The notes under the pieces: model-generated | The model's input: only the letters and a program-made list of their open reading frames with translations | What the model was told of the DNA's origin: nothing | The model's database searches: none | Part shown: positions 12,533 through 23,136 of the stretch, piece after piece | Layout of the letters: each line of letters starts with the position of its first letter | Numbering within the stretch: position 1 is the stretch's first letter | Made by a program: the position numbers and the translations under genes | Source of the DNA: Termitomyces sp. T153 | Taxonomy: Eukaryota; Basidiomycota; Agaricomycetes; Agaricales; Lyophyllaceae | Reading direction: 5' to 3' | NCBI GenBank assembly: GCA_018296165.2 | Contig: JACKQL020000001.1 | Coordinates: 1,240,001-1,304,000, forward strand | DNA: 64,000 nt

Positions 12533-13896
12533 CTACTGATTTGTGCTAATGTTCTTTATCATTGCCAACTTCCACCAATTCTGTGCTGTCTGACTCCAGG
12601 TCAGTGAATGGCTTGTCATTGTCAAAAATGTCCTTTTCTGGTGGGAGTGCGGGGTCAGCATTGCACTTTGGTGCTTCAGAGTTGTCCCAGTCATATTGTT
12701 TGTAGTCTTCAATGAGATCAAATGCACTTATAGGTAGTGGCACTAGCAGATTTGTGAGTTTAAGTCCAGGAAAATGAGTCTCATCAAAAACAATGTTGTG
12801 GGATACTAAGATCTTTTTAGTGCTGGGGACATAGATGTGCCACCTAATATAATTGTCAGGGTACCCAATAAAAATACCTCACTGTGTGTGCCCCTGCAGG
12901 CTGTGTCTCTTATCCCAGCCTATGAGCATATACACTGCACAACCAAATATGTAAAGGTGACTGACATGTGGTTTCCTCCACTTGTACTCCTTAAATGGTG
13001 TTGTGTTTGAGTCAAGTGCAGATGTAGGGATGTGGTTGTGGACGTGCCTATATATGCCAAGAGTGTATGGCTAGAAGCTTTCTAGCAGGTTTGCTTCTGC
13101 TAACATACTGGTGATGGCTTTTTTTATTGTTCTGTTGAGTTGTTTGGCTACACCATTCTGCTGTGGTGTGGCTGTATTTAGAAACTTGAGTCATATACCT
13201 TCTGCCTTATATAGTGCAAGGAATTCTCTGGAAACATACTCACTACCCTTGTCATGATGCATGCACTTGATTTTAGTGCTGGTTTGCCACTCAACAAGTG
13301 CTTTGTAAGCCTTGAACACTTTCAAGATGTCACTCTTGTGCTTCATGATATGCACTTTCATCCAACATGTTTTGTCATCCACAAATGTACACCACCACTT
13401 GTAGTTGGTCTAGTATCCTCCAACTGGCATCAGTCCATGTACATCAGTAAATATTCTGCCAAGCATGTCTGACACTTGATCAGACATATGCAGGAATGAG
13501 GGAGGCACAGTGCTGCTTGCCTTGAAGGCATGGCTCACAGATGCTGGGGAGAACTGAGTCTGGCTTGACTTTAAGGTCTTCTGTGAGATTCCCTTTTATC
13601 AGCCAGTCTAGATGGCTAGTACCCAAGTGGCATATCTGACGATGCAGTAGAGCCCTCTCAATTACAGAGGATGAGGTAGGCCCTACCCCTGCTGATTTAG
13701 CCATGTGTGCTGGTGACAATATGAATGTTTTGCCATCAAGATATGATATGAGTGCCTTGTTTATAGTAGCTGAGAACACTGGCTTGTTTTTGATGTTGAA
13801 GAGTACTTTTTGGCTGCAAAACATCACAGTGAATCCTTGGTGTATACTAAGAGTGTTGATGGAAAGCAGGTTGTTGGCTAATTCTGGTACAAACAA
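12533..13896 (-). pseudogene. Copia GAG-pre-integrase and integrase core, decayed
   Basis: The zinc region reads HRQICHLGTSHLDWL with CEPCLQGKQ about 30 residues on (13,480-13,896). The catalytic core appears as MDDKTCWMKVHIMKHKS and HHDKGSEYVSREFL (13,191-13,382). Downstream is a Q-Q-N-G-V-A motif, the expected site of the third acidic residue. The acidic linker (12,533-12,743, SDSTELVEVGNDKEH) leads toward RT. Several stops interrupt it. Confidence 0.78.
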
Positions 13897-14840
13897 GAAG
13901 TTGGAGATGACAACATCACTAAGAGCCCTTCCATTCCTATCCTTTCCACTGGTCTAAATAACACATCCCCTTTTCCTGCAGAGTAAATGACTGCACTATT
14001 GGCAAGGTATATGAGGACTCTCCAGGGCTTGAAGAAGTCTGGCAAGAACCATTTGTAGTGGGGTGTCATATGTGTAGAAGCACCTGAGTCTGTATTGCAC
14101 AGCACATCAGAAGGTGTGTGTGGAGAGTCAGTGGATTGACAAATAGCTGCCTCCACTCTGACAGCAGGTCCATTGCATCCATCTTCAACCTTGGAAGTGT
14201 CTGTGGCTTTGGCAGCATCAGCTTTTGCTCCATAACAATTTCCATGTTTCTTAGGCTTGTTACCATTGGTCTTCTTCACATTTTCACATGCAGTTGAGAG
14301 GCCAGGGCAGTCCTGTATCTTGTGTAGTCCATTGCAGATAAAGCAGGAGATCATACAAGCCACAGCAGTAGTAGCAATCTCTGCGTCTTCTTTGGCAGTG
14401 CTTTGCTGGGTTTCCTCTATTTGGAAGGCTTCTAGTACATTGTCCTTGGTGAGACTGTTGAGTAATAGGATGGAGGAAATGAAGGAGGCATAGTCATTAT
14501 GAGGGAGTGTGCATAGCATGGCCATGGTCACCAATTCATTGTTGAGCATTTGGAGGGTGTATCCTGGGGAGGTTAATCTGCTGGTGCCAACAATGGCTAG
14601 AGAGCAGAGGGCTTGGATACATTGCATGGTTCCTTTAATGCATGTCCTGAGGTCAATGAGTGACTTGCCATCTTGCAGTCTGATGTTCAACAAGTCACTG
14701 AGGGAATTGAAGTGTATGTTAGGAGCTGATTTTGGATGGATTTCCTTTAACTTTTGCCACATTGTGGCAGGGTCCTCTTGAATAGTGTCAACTTGCATTC
14801 TGTTGCCCTCATTGAGCCACTGGTAGATTTTGCCTGCAGC
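13878..14840 (-). pseudogene. Copia gag C-terminal part and aspartic protease, decayed
   Basis: The UBN2-type gag helix region (MWQKLKEIHPKSAPN, RLQDGKSLIDL, MLNNELVTMAMLCTLPHNDY) is followed by a zinc knuckle, CFICNGLHKIQDC, one residue shorter than the usual C-x2-C-x4-H-x4-C. The protease motif is DSGASTHMT. The gag N-terminus lies on the other side of the solo LTR (15,976-16,316). Confidence 0.82.
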
Positions 14841-15975
14841 TGTCAGATTCTGCTGACCACAGGGGCTCAGCTACACTGGGCAAGTCCTTACTAGGCAAAC
14901 ATGATTCCCTGCACTGACAACCGGGCACTCAGAGGTGTTTCAGGCGCTGGGGACTTGTGAGGATAGCTGAGGGAAATTGATCTGAGCAAGTCCAGGGAGG
15001 TCTGGAGAAGTAGAGGACAAGTTGCGGAGAAGGGGGACGGGCTTGGCGGGGTTCAGGCATAAGTCTGTGTGTGAGTATTGCAGGTGCAGAGGAGGTGGAG
15101 GCTATGCAGATGACAGGAGTGGAGCCAGAGTTCTGATGGGGGATCAACAGGGGTTGATGGGGTTTGGAGCTGAGTGTATAGCAGGGTCTGGGGTTGGTAA
15201 TGACTGTCGGAGGTTTGTAATTGTAACTGCAGAGTTTGTGAGGACATTATGGTTGAGAGGACTTGAACACAATAGACAGAATTAAACGGGACAAGATGGA
15301 GTCAAACGAAATGAGACAAGGACGAGATGAGAACGAGAATAGATTCAGGCGGAGACATGGAATGATAACAAAAAGATAGCGGAACAGAGATGAGATAAGA
15401 CCAGGAGACTGAGAATAAGAAAAACGAGACACAGAACACAGAACACAAGAAGAAACAATCAGAAACACATCAGGTAAGGTAGGTAGATAATCTTAAGACT
15501 AGAGTACGAGGAGCTACTCTATGTCTTATATACTGACTACTGAAGAGCTCTGGGGACGTCGGCTGTGGTGGCAGGGCTTGGCGGAGCTTGACGGAGTTGA
15601 CGGGTGTCAGTTATGATTAGAGGGCGGGCTGCATTGATATGTTGATGGGATCAATTGCAATGCAGTCCGTTCCGAGGCTGTTGTGATACTCCAAAGTAAG
15701 TTAGGGAAGCCAGGGTGTCGAGTTGATGACATGTAATGGGGTCAGGCATGGTGGAGGAGTGGTCCCAGGGGCTCAGAAAGTCCAGGGGAAGCGCCGGCGG
15801 CTGCGGAGAAGATGTCGGAGTTGGCCAGGGGGCCATTGGAGTTAGCCGAGAATGTGCCAGAGTTAGCCGGAGTAGGCACAGAGTGCTGGGGAAGTTTGAC
15901 ACAGTGTCGGGGGGGTTCCGGGGGAGCGGGTGTTTGTCGGGCAGTGTATGGGGCTTCAGGGAACGGGTCATGACA
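14841..15975 (-). repeat. Solo LTR-X (minus) inserted in the Copia gag
   Basis: In the minus direction it runs TGTCATGACCCG...CTGACA, about 1135 bp, and aligns along its length with the young LTRs, including the TATATAAG region. It is flanked by GCAGC at 14,836-14,840 and GCAGC at 15,976-15,980, an exact 5-bp target duplication. It keeps many CG dinucleotides, so it is younger than the Copia host. Confidence 0.92.
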
Positions 15976-16316
15976 GCAGCCTTGTTGCAGCAGAGCAAGT
16001 AGGACTGTATAACCTGAGCTGAGGCTAAGTCACCACAGTCTTGAGGCTCAGTTTCCTTGCCAGTGACTATCCAAGATCCTCCTAAAGACATTAGGCACCC
16101 ATACATCAATCTTTCCCACTCTGTGTATTTGATTATGCTGAGTTTGGACATGGGGATCAAGATGGATCTTCCATGTAAGACAAGTGGGCTGAGGTTGATT
16201 GGCATTGAGAATGTGGAAGTACAAGGGCTTAAGGTGCAAGCAAGAAGTGCTTCTACATCAGATGATGGAGCAAAAATGGATTGATCTTCTGAGTAAGTCT
16301 GGGGGCTGGGGCCCAT
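15976..16316 (-). pseudogene. Copia gag N-terminal part
   Basis: The stretch KYTEWERLMYGCLMSLGGSW then IVTGKETEP is the usual N-terminal gag block (W-x-x-x-M, V-x-G-x-E-x-P). It is separated from the rest of gag by the solo LTR-X and starts just inside the 5' LTR and primer site. Confidence 0.7.
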
Positions 16317-16320
16317 AACA
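16309..16320 (-). other. Copia primer-binding site (initiator-Met half-tRNA type)
   Basis: The minus-strand sequence directly after the 5' LTR is TGTTATGGGCCC. Its complement GGGCCCATAAC is the anticodon stem-loop segment of eukaryotic initiator methionine tRNA. Drosophila copia is primed by a tRNA fragment ending there. The position is exact (adjacent to the LTR); the mechanism is inferred. Confidence 0.6.
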
Positions 16321-16560
16321 TGTTGCAGCTATTCATGTGCAAGAAATCAGACACTGGGCCTGACAAGCTATAGACTTATGTCTGGCATCTGGCATCTCAT
16401 ATTCAGTAGATGGATTGGTGTATAGTACTGTAATAAACATACCTGGCATCTTGTATTCAGTAGATAGAGAATATGAGATGGCCAGTGAGCAAAAATAGTC
16501 TACAGTCATGTGAGTGAGTGGTAAGTATGTTGTGAGGCAGTACTGGCACTTGCAGCCTCA
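16321..16560 (-). repeat. Copia 5' LTR
   Basis: This is the second copy of the about 240-bp Copia LTR, flanked on its inner side by the primer-binding site. Outside it, TGATATTGCC resumes the interrupted LTR-X sequence. Confidence 0.88.
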
Positions 16561-16828
16561 TGATATTGCCTTACCTGATGTGTTTCTAATTGTTTCTCCT
16601 TTTGTGTTTTGTGTTTTGTGTTCCATGTTACATTTCTTCTTATCTCAGTCTCACAGTCTTGTCTTGTCTCTATTTCTGTTATTGTTCCCATAATCATTTC
16701 ATATCTCCACTTGAATCTATTTTTTTTCTCATCTCAATCTCATCTTGACTCCATCTCATCTTGTTTGACTCTGTTTCCATTATTGTGTTCAAGTTCTTTC
16801 ACCCCTAATGCCTTTATGAACTCTACAC
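16561..16828 (+). repeat. Old 5' LTR of LTR-X, part 2
   Basis: It continues the old LTR from TGATATTGCC, matching the young LTR after its transcription start. It ends at TACAC (16,824-16,828), where the second solo LTR inserted. Confidence 0.8.
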
Positions 16829-17974
16829 TGTCACGACTCGTCCCCTGGACCCCCGCACATCGTCCAACAACCTCCCATTCCCCAAAATCCCAACGCTCTG
16901 CTGAACTTCCGCCCATGCCCCGCGCCTATTTCAATTAGCCCCGACACACCCTTGGCTAACTCCAACAGCCCCCTGGCCAACTTTGACGCCTTCCCTGCAG
17001 CCACTGACACTTACCCTGGATCTCCCAAACCCCGAGAACCACCCCCACTGTTCCCAATCTTTGCCACCCATCACTCTGGCTCCTCTGAACCATTCCGGAG
17101 TGTCACAACAACCTTGGGGTGACTCGCATTCCCAAATGATCCCATCAACGTATCAATGCGGCCCAACCCTTGATTGCAACTGACACCCGCCAAGTCCATC
17201 GAGCTCTGCCAAGCCCCGCCACCACAGCCAACGTACTCTGAAGTTCTCCAGTAGTCAGTATATAAGACGTCAAATAGCTCTTCATACTCTAGTCTTGATA
17301 TTACCTACCTACCCACCTATTTTTAATGTTACTTATGGTCTGATTGTTTTCTTTCTTATGTTCTGTGTTCTGTGTCTTGTTTTCCTTACTCTCAGTCTCC
17401 CGGTCTTATCTCAGTCTCCCAGTCTTATCTTGTCTCCATTTCATTATCATTCTCATTATTGTTTTGTATCTCTGCGTGAATCTATTCTTGTTCCATCTCA
17501 ACTCCATTTCATTTTGCCCAACACTGTCTCGGTGACTCCGTCCGGCCATTGTGCCCAAGTCTTCCTCAGCCTTAACAACCTCATGAACTCCGCGGTTATG
17601 ATTACGAACCCTGACACCCTTCACCTGATCCAAACCTCACTCTTTGCTCGGTTCCAGACTCCATCAACCCCAACTGATCTTCCATCAAACCCCAGCTCCA
17701 CTCCCATTGATCGCATAGCCTTCCACCCCTTTATGTCCACAAATCTCCCATACGGTCTTCTGCCTGAACCCCGCCAAGCCCATCCCGTTTCCTTGTGATC
17801 CGACTTCTCCAGACCTCCCTGGACCTGTTCAGATCACGTCCCACTGACTATCCGCACAAGCAATCAGTGTCCAGAACGCTTTCGAGTGTCTAGTTGCCAG
17901 TGCAAGGGGATTACGCCCGCCTAGTAAGGACTTGCCCAGTGCAGCTGAGCCCCTATGGTCAGCGGAACCTGACA
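16829..17974 (+). repeat. Solo LTR-X (plus) inside the old LTR-X LTR
   Basis: It runs TGTCACGACTCG...CCTGACA over 1146 bp. It is flanked by TACAC at 16,824-16,828 and TACAC at 17,975-17,979, an exact 5-bp duplication. The TATATAAG box and AGTCTTGATATT start region are intact, and CG content is intermediate. Confidence 0.93.
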
Positions 17975-18392
17975 TACACTTACAATTACAAACTCTATGC
18001 TTACAATTACAAACTTAAACATTCTTGAAACCAACTCCAGACCTTGCTATTCTCTCAGCTCCAAGAGCCATCAACTTCCATTGATCCCCCATCAAACTTT
18101 GGCCCTGCTCCTATTGCTTGCATAGCCTCCACTTACCCTGCACCTGCACTCTCAATACTTGCTTCTGAACTTGTACCTGCCACTTCATCAAGCCTGACCC
18201 TTTTCCTGCAACTTGTCCTAGACTTCTCTAGACCACCCTGGACTTGTTTGGATCACTCCCCATCACTTATCCTCATAAGTACCCAATGTCTAGACCTTCT
18301 CTGAATGCCCAGTTATCAGTGTAGGACATCACATCTGCCTAGTAAGGATTTGCCTAGTGTAGCTGAGCCCCCATGGTTAGTAGAACCTGATA
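17975..18392 (+). repeat. Old 5' LTR of LTR-X, part 3
   Basis: This is the last third of the old LTR, ending CCTGATA where young copies end CCTGACA. The interior TAATATCAAGACT follows at once. Confidence 0.82.
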
Positions 18393-19730
18393 TAATATCA
18401 AGACTCTCCCTTACTCTGTTCGTGATGTCTGCAATTAACTCCGCACACACTTTCATTGGGACTCTTGATATTTATAGTTGGCCTGTGCCTGAGACCCACT
18501 ATTATTTGTTTTGCCTTGCCCAATTTGCCAAGGCACATTGAATTGCAGACCCAATGCCAAATGTCCCCTCTGCTCTGGTCACACCCCCACTCAATGGCTC
18601 TCTCCATGGATACTCTCTCTGCTCAACCCCAATCACATCATCCCTGTACCACCCTCACCTGCACATCCTATACTTCCCACACCTCCACCAGCTCTGCCTC
18701 CTACTAGGATCAACCATGGCATCTCTGACCTAGTCTCCAACCAACCCTAGCAATAAATCAATCTATTGCTCAATGACTTCTCCAGCACATCATCCACATC
18801 ACCTCCCCAACAATAATACAAACCTCTGCTAGAGACAATTACTTGATGCATAAGAACAAGTTGCTACCCCCACCAACAAATAACAGCAAGACCCTGACCA
18901 CACACCCCCTAATCGCCCACCTCCAGACCCACTGGCCCTACCCTGCAGCTCCATCAAAATCTGCATGTCACTAATATCTAACCCAATAACTCTCCAACAG
19001 CACCCCTTCTGCCCACATTAAAGAAGCAAACTTCTACTGCTTGGCCAGTCAACTGTCTGACTTCCATGCCACACTCCCAACCAACTCTGAAGATGTTGAT
19101 CCTCCAAAGCCAGCTCCACCATCATTAGAATCAAACTCCAAAACAACAATCCCATCCCCTCTAAAAATAAATCAAGATTCCAAGACCAGTGCTCTGCCCC
19201 TAAACACAGAATTAACCTCTGGAATCAGCTAGGACCCCTTGGTTAATCAGCCATTGACCCCACCTAATGTTTGACTGGACAAACTCTGCAATAAAGTCTC
19301 CAAAGTACAGATACAAACTCCCTACCCCTCCCTCTAGCTCTCTAGGGCCCCCAATGCTTCCAACCCAACTCCAGCAACCCCAGAGCAAGACAAAAGAATC
19401 TCCAAGCCTCAAGGTGGTCAAGAAAGAAAGGAATACACACCTCTGCCCCAGCCTCCTTGAAACGCACCCTGAAGGTGCCCCCAAGTCAATGTGAGCAGCA
19501 CATGGCATCCCAACCCACAATGCTGGACAACTCTGGACCCCTCTTCCATTACTTCAACACCCCCTCCCAATTGATCTAGAGCCCCTGACATTGAAGTGCT
19601 TGATGCCATCTCCTTCTGCACACACTTCACAAGATGGGGCCTCTGCTCTTGAACTACCAAATCTTACCATTCTTAGCAAAAGAACACTCAAGCACAGAAG
19701 TCACCCTGCTGGAACAGACTACAAGAAAAG

Positions 19731-19830
19731 AGAATTCTATATGAAGTAGTTCCCCTGGAGTATCACAAACTTGCTGACATGTTCTCTGAAGAAAGCAAAG
19801 GACTCCAAGAAATTGATATAAAGACCTGAG
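19731..19830 (+). pseudogene. Pol-linker remnant, copy 1
   Basis: ILYEVVPLEYHKLADMFSEE resembles the protease-RT linker of Ty3/gypsy polyproteins (P-x-E-Y-x-x-F-x-D-V-F-S). It is open for about 30 codons only. A second copy lies 350 bp downstream, and a frameshifted one is in the young element near 39,005. Confidence 0.4.
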
Positions 19831-20076
19831 GGACCTTGAACCCTCCATTCCAGGCCACCCCAAACCCCTCTACACAACTCCAAACCTTGGCAACACAGCT
19901 CCAGAACCCCATTTTGGCTCCAACATCCATCTAAGAAACCTCCAACACCAGCCCATCTACAATTTATACACTTTGCAAGCTCAAAAAATTAACTACCAAC
20001 CTTGAATCCCTCCACCCTAGCCAGAAAAAATGTTTACAAACAAGAACCACATTGCCAAAGCATCAGGAGGACAAAC

Positions 20077-20190
20077 CCTATACAAAGTAGTTTCTCTGGA
20101 GTGTTATAAGTTTGCTGATATATTCTCCAAGAAACAAGTAATATCCCCACTGCTATCCACTGCAAAATTGACATTGAAAAAATGCCACTG
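20077..20190 (+). pseudogene. Pol-linker remnant, copy 2
   Basis: LYKVVSLECYKFADIFSKKQ is a diverged repeat of the fragment at 19,731 and ends in a stop after about 38 codons. It is weak evidence that the LTR-X interior derives from a Gypsy pol. Confidence 0.4.
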
Positions 20191-22578
20191 ATATCCCCAC
20201 CCAACAACAAGTAAGGATGTCCCATGCTCTGACCTCCACCACTAGAGTCACAACCCCACTGCCATCCTCCCCACCATTGATCACACAGTGAAGGAACAAG
20301 CTCCAGACACTCAAAGTAGTTTCCTCCAAATTTAGTAAGGCACCATGTAACCCAACCACATCTGCCAGAAATTGATTCAGATGCTAAGAGAAATGAATGG
20401 CTCCTCCATCTCCACCCTAACAATCAAGGAATTAATAATGCTCTCCAAAAGAAGCAGTACTCTCTTCCTCTGATCAGAAATCTTGTTGATCACCTCACAG
20501 AGCCAAGACCTACCTCTGCTCCATCAAAAGTGGTCAGACCTCCAAACTGCTCTAGAGCATGAATAGAAGATTGCCCCCACCCCTGCTGTGACCCCCTGAG
20601 AGTCTTGAGTGATGTCCTTGTGCAACCAACTTCCTCACCACCCTCCAGCATTCATGGATGACCCTCTCCCTTAACCTCTCAGAGGGCAACTAGAATACAC
20701 CCACCACATCCAAGCATGACTCTGGGGACCACTGCCACTTATCCAACAACTCCACCACTCAGTGGTAACTTCCATTACATAATTGCATGTCATGCTAATT
20801 TGAATAAGGAGGAGAACTCCACTCCAGACCCCCCTCCTCTTGCCTAGCATGACCTCTGCCACAATTCCACCAATGAGCCAACCCCCCAACTCAACCCTTA
20901 CATTGCCTTCAGACCTCTGGTTCTGGTGCTAGGGAAGAATGAACTGATGAAACACACTTCTGGACCCTCTCCCCCCTGCTCCACACCACCTCCAAAGTCA
21001 ACTCTATCAACAAGCCATCCACCAACCATCTCCCATGCTAACCCCAGACTACTGGCTCCTATTCTGGAAGAAGACATAAACCCCTGAGCTCACTCTGGAC
21101 CAACCCTGCCCACACTCCACCAAACCTAAAAGAGCTCTGCCAACAAGCCAGCACCCCACCAATTCTTGCACTGCCTCCAGCCTGCTAGCTCCACCCTGGA
21201 AAGGGACAAAACTGCTGCTGGACTTTTAATACAACACTGAATCCCCCAGTACAACCCTTGATGCAATTCTGCCAGTGAGCCAGCAGCTGACTCACCCATT
21301 ATGCTACTTCTACAACTCCCAAAAAGAACAACCCACAGAATGACAACTCCAAACTCCTTGCTTGCTCCACACCTCATGCAGAAGCAATCCTGCCAAGAAG
21401 AACCATTTACCAACCAACCTCTGCACTGTCTCTAGACTACTAACTCCTACTCTGAGAAGGACAACTCCAAGCTCCAAGAATGCCAGAAACACATAAGACT
21501 CCTCTGCCTGTCTCTGGACTTACCCTTGGCTAGGAACAAGAAGGAATGTCATGTAGCTGGCCCAGAACTTCCAAACTCCAACTAAGCACAACCTTCTGCC
21601 AATACTCTGGAGTGCAGCAAACACCTAACAAAACACACCTCCAACAAAATGCAATACTCCAGAGTTTGACAAACCCCTACCCAAGCATGTCTCTATCCAA
21701 ATGAAAGCCTCCAAACACCCCCACTCTTAAAGTCCTTCACCCGACCCCTCACACTCAGAGATCAACAGATTGTAAGAATGAGCAAACCAAACTTTAAGGA
21801 AGTATCTCTGCCCCTATGCTAATCTGACCAACAGCATAGCTGGCAAGTAAAACAGCCCCCCACCAAGCCTACTACAATGGCAACCCCAACCTGGAGCCCT
21901 CCTGCTATACCGCCAAGGACTCCCATCTCTGACCTACCCCACCTCCAAGGACAAACTTTACTCTGTCACCCTTGCTATTGTTAAAAAAGGAACCTCTGCC
22001 CCTCTCCACTAGTCACATTAAAGCAGAATCAAAGTTGCCAGAAGACCTCCACCTCCTCTGCCAACCATGTTGAAATAAAAACCTAAGCTGCTGCCAAAGC
22101 ATACTTAAAGTCTGGAGATCCACTCTTCAGCCCCACTAACAAATGCTTGATATGGCCCTGGACCTAAGGACAACTGCCTGTGACCTTGGTCTGAACTTCT
22201 GAAAAGCAAGCCCAGGTCAATGCCCTGCCTATTAACACCCTCAAAACATGTCAGAGCTCTGCAGAAAACCCTCCAATGCTCCTACTGAACTCTGGAAACC
22301 CTCTTGCAATGCTCTGCCAAACTCCATTGATCCTAGGACTAGTTGACACAGATGGCATTAGTGGGCTTAACTCCTGCCTCTGGATCTACTAAGGATTCAA
22401 CTCCCATGAGCAACCCCTGTATGTTTCCACTTACTCATCTCCTGACACAAACTAAAACCTTGCATGCTTGCCAAAACTCAAAAGATTCAATATTGACAAA
22501 AGATAAAAGTTACAAAAATTGTATAGGTGAAACTATGGAAGTGCAAGATAGCAAGAAACCCAGGTCTGACCTCCCCCC

Positions 22579-23090
22579 TCACTCCCCCTCCTCCTCTGGG
22601 ATCCTCCACATTACACCTTTGACAAGATCTACCCCCATCTGAGTGACCACTACAGCAAGAACCTCTGGCTGCCCAGGTAATGGCTCCCTTATGTTAGTTT
22701 CTACCTTCCACCATGCTCCAGGGTCTGCTGCATTCCTCTGCTGATGCTCTGCCAACAACTGCCCCATCTGCCTGAACCCCTGCTCCAACTCTGAAAGAAG
22801 TTCTCCAAGCATCTGCACTAGTCCATCTTGGATTGAGGCATGAGTGACTGATGCCCCATTAAGGAGGATGCAGTGCTGTCAGACCCAGTCTAACCAGCTT
22901 ATGTTAGTAGGATTAGAAGAACAAGAAACGGAAGGACTCACATATAACCTCCTTCTGCCCCAAGGCTGCCTCATTGGCTAGCCACTTCTTGTGTTGCCTC
23001 CCTGCCTCTGCCCTAGCCCCTTCTGCCTCTGCAGCCCCTTCCTATGACCCAGCCAACCCCTCCAGCACCTCCCCCTGATGCTTCAAGCCC
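22579..23090 (-). pseudogene. Decayed copy of the LTR-X antisense gene (3' part)
   Basis: The minus strand reads GASVTHASIQDGL, then LEQGFRQMGQLLAEHQQRNA and PGAWWKVE, ending in a stop at 22,579. This aligns with the last exon of the antisense gene at 40,843-40,542, including the stop position. The upstream intron is also kept (GTGAGT donor, GGTTAG acceptor). A TGA replaces the Arg of WVREH. Confidence 0.7.
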
Positions 23091-23136
23091 CCAGGACAAT
23101 GCCTGGAGTCATTTGCTGTCCCTAGAGACATAGGTT

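Larger units (their letters stand above)
10207..16560 (-). mobile_element. Ty1/Copia LTR retrotransposon, decayed, nested in LTR-X
   Basis: Two about 240-bp LTRs (10,207-10,446 and 16,321-16,560) bound an interior that codes on the minus strand. In that strand the LTR runs TGAGGCTGC...GCAACA. Pieces appear in Copia order: gag, protease, integrase, RT, RNase H. A solo LTR-X sits inside gag at 14,841-15,975. No target duplication is visible: the left flank is GCTCC and the right flank is TGATA, and about 14 bp of the host LTR seem lost at the left junction. Many stops and CG depletion mark it as dead. Confidence 0.9.
18393..23130 (+). mobile_element. Decayed interior of the old LTR-X element
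   Basis: It starts with the same TAATATCAAGACT as the young element at 38,098. It follows that interior with many C to T and G to A changes to about 23.1 kb, where homology ends inside the antisense gene. It has no intact gene. Two plus-strand fragments resemble the segment before a Gypsy RT (see 19,731 and 20,077). Confidence 0.75.

Noticed and set aside
18393..22570. Many 60-100-aa frames in the old LTR-X interior
   Set aside because: They are Pro/Ser/Thr-rich chance frames in CG-depleted DNA, with no matching frame in the young copy.
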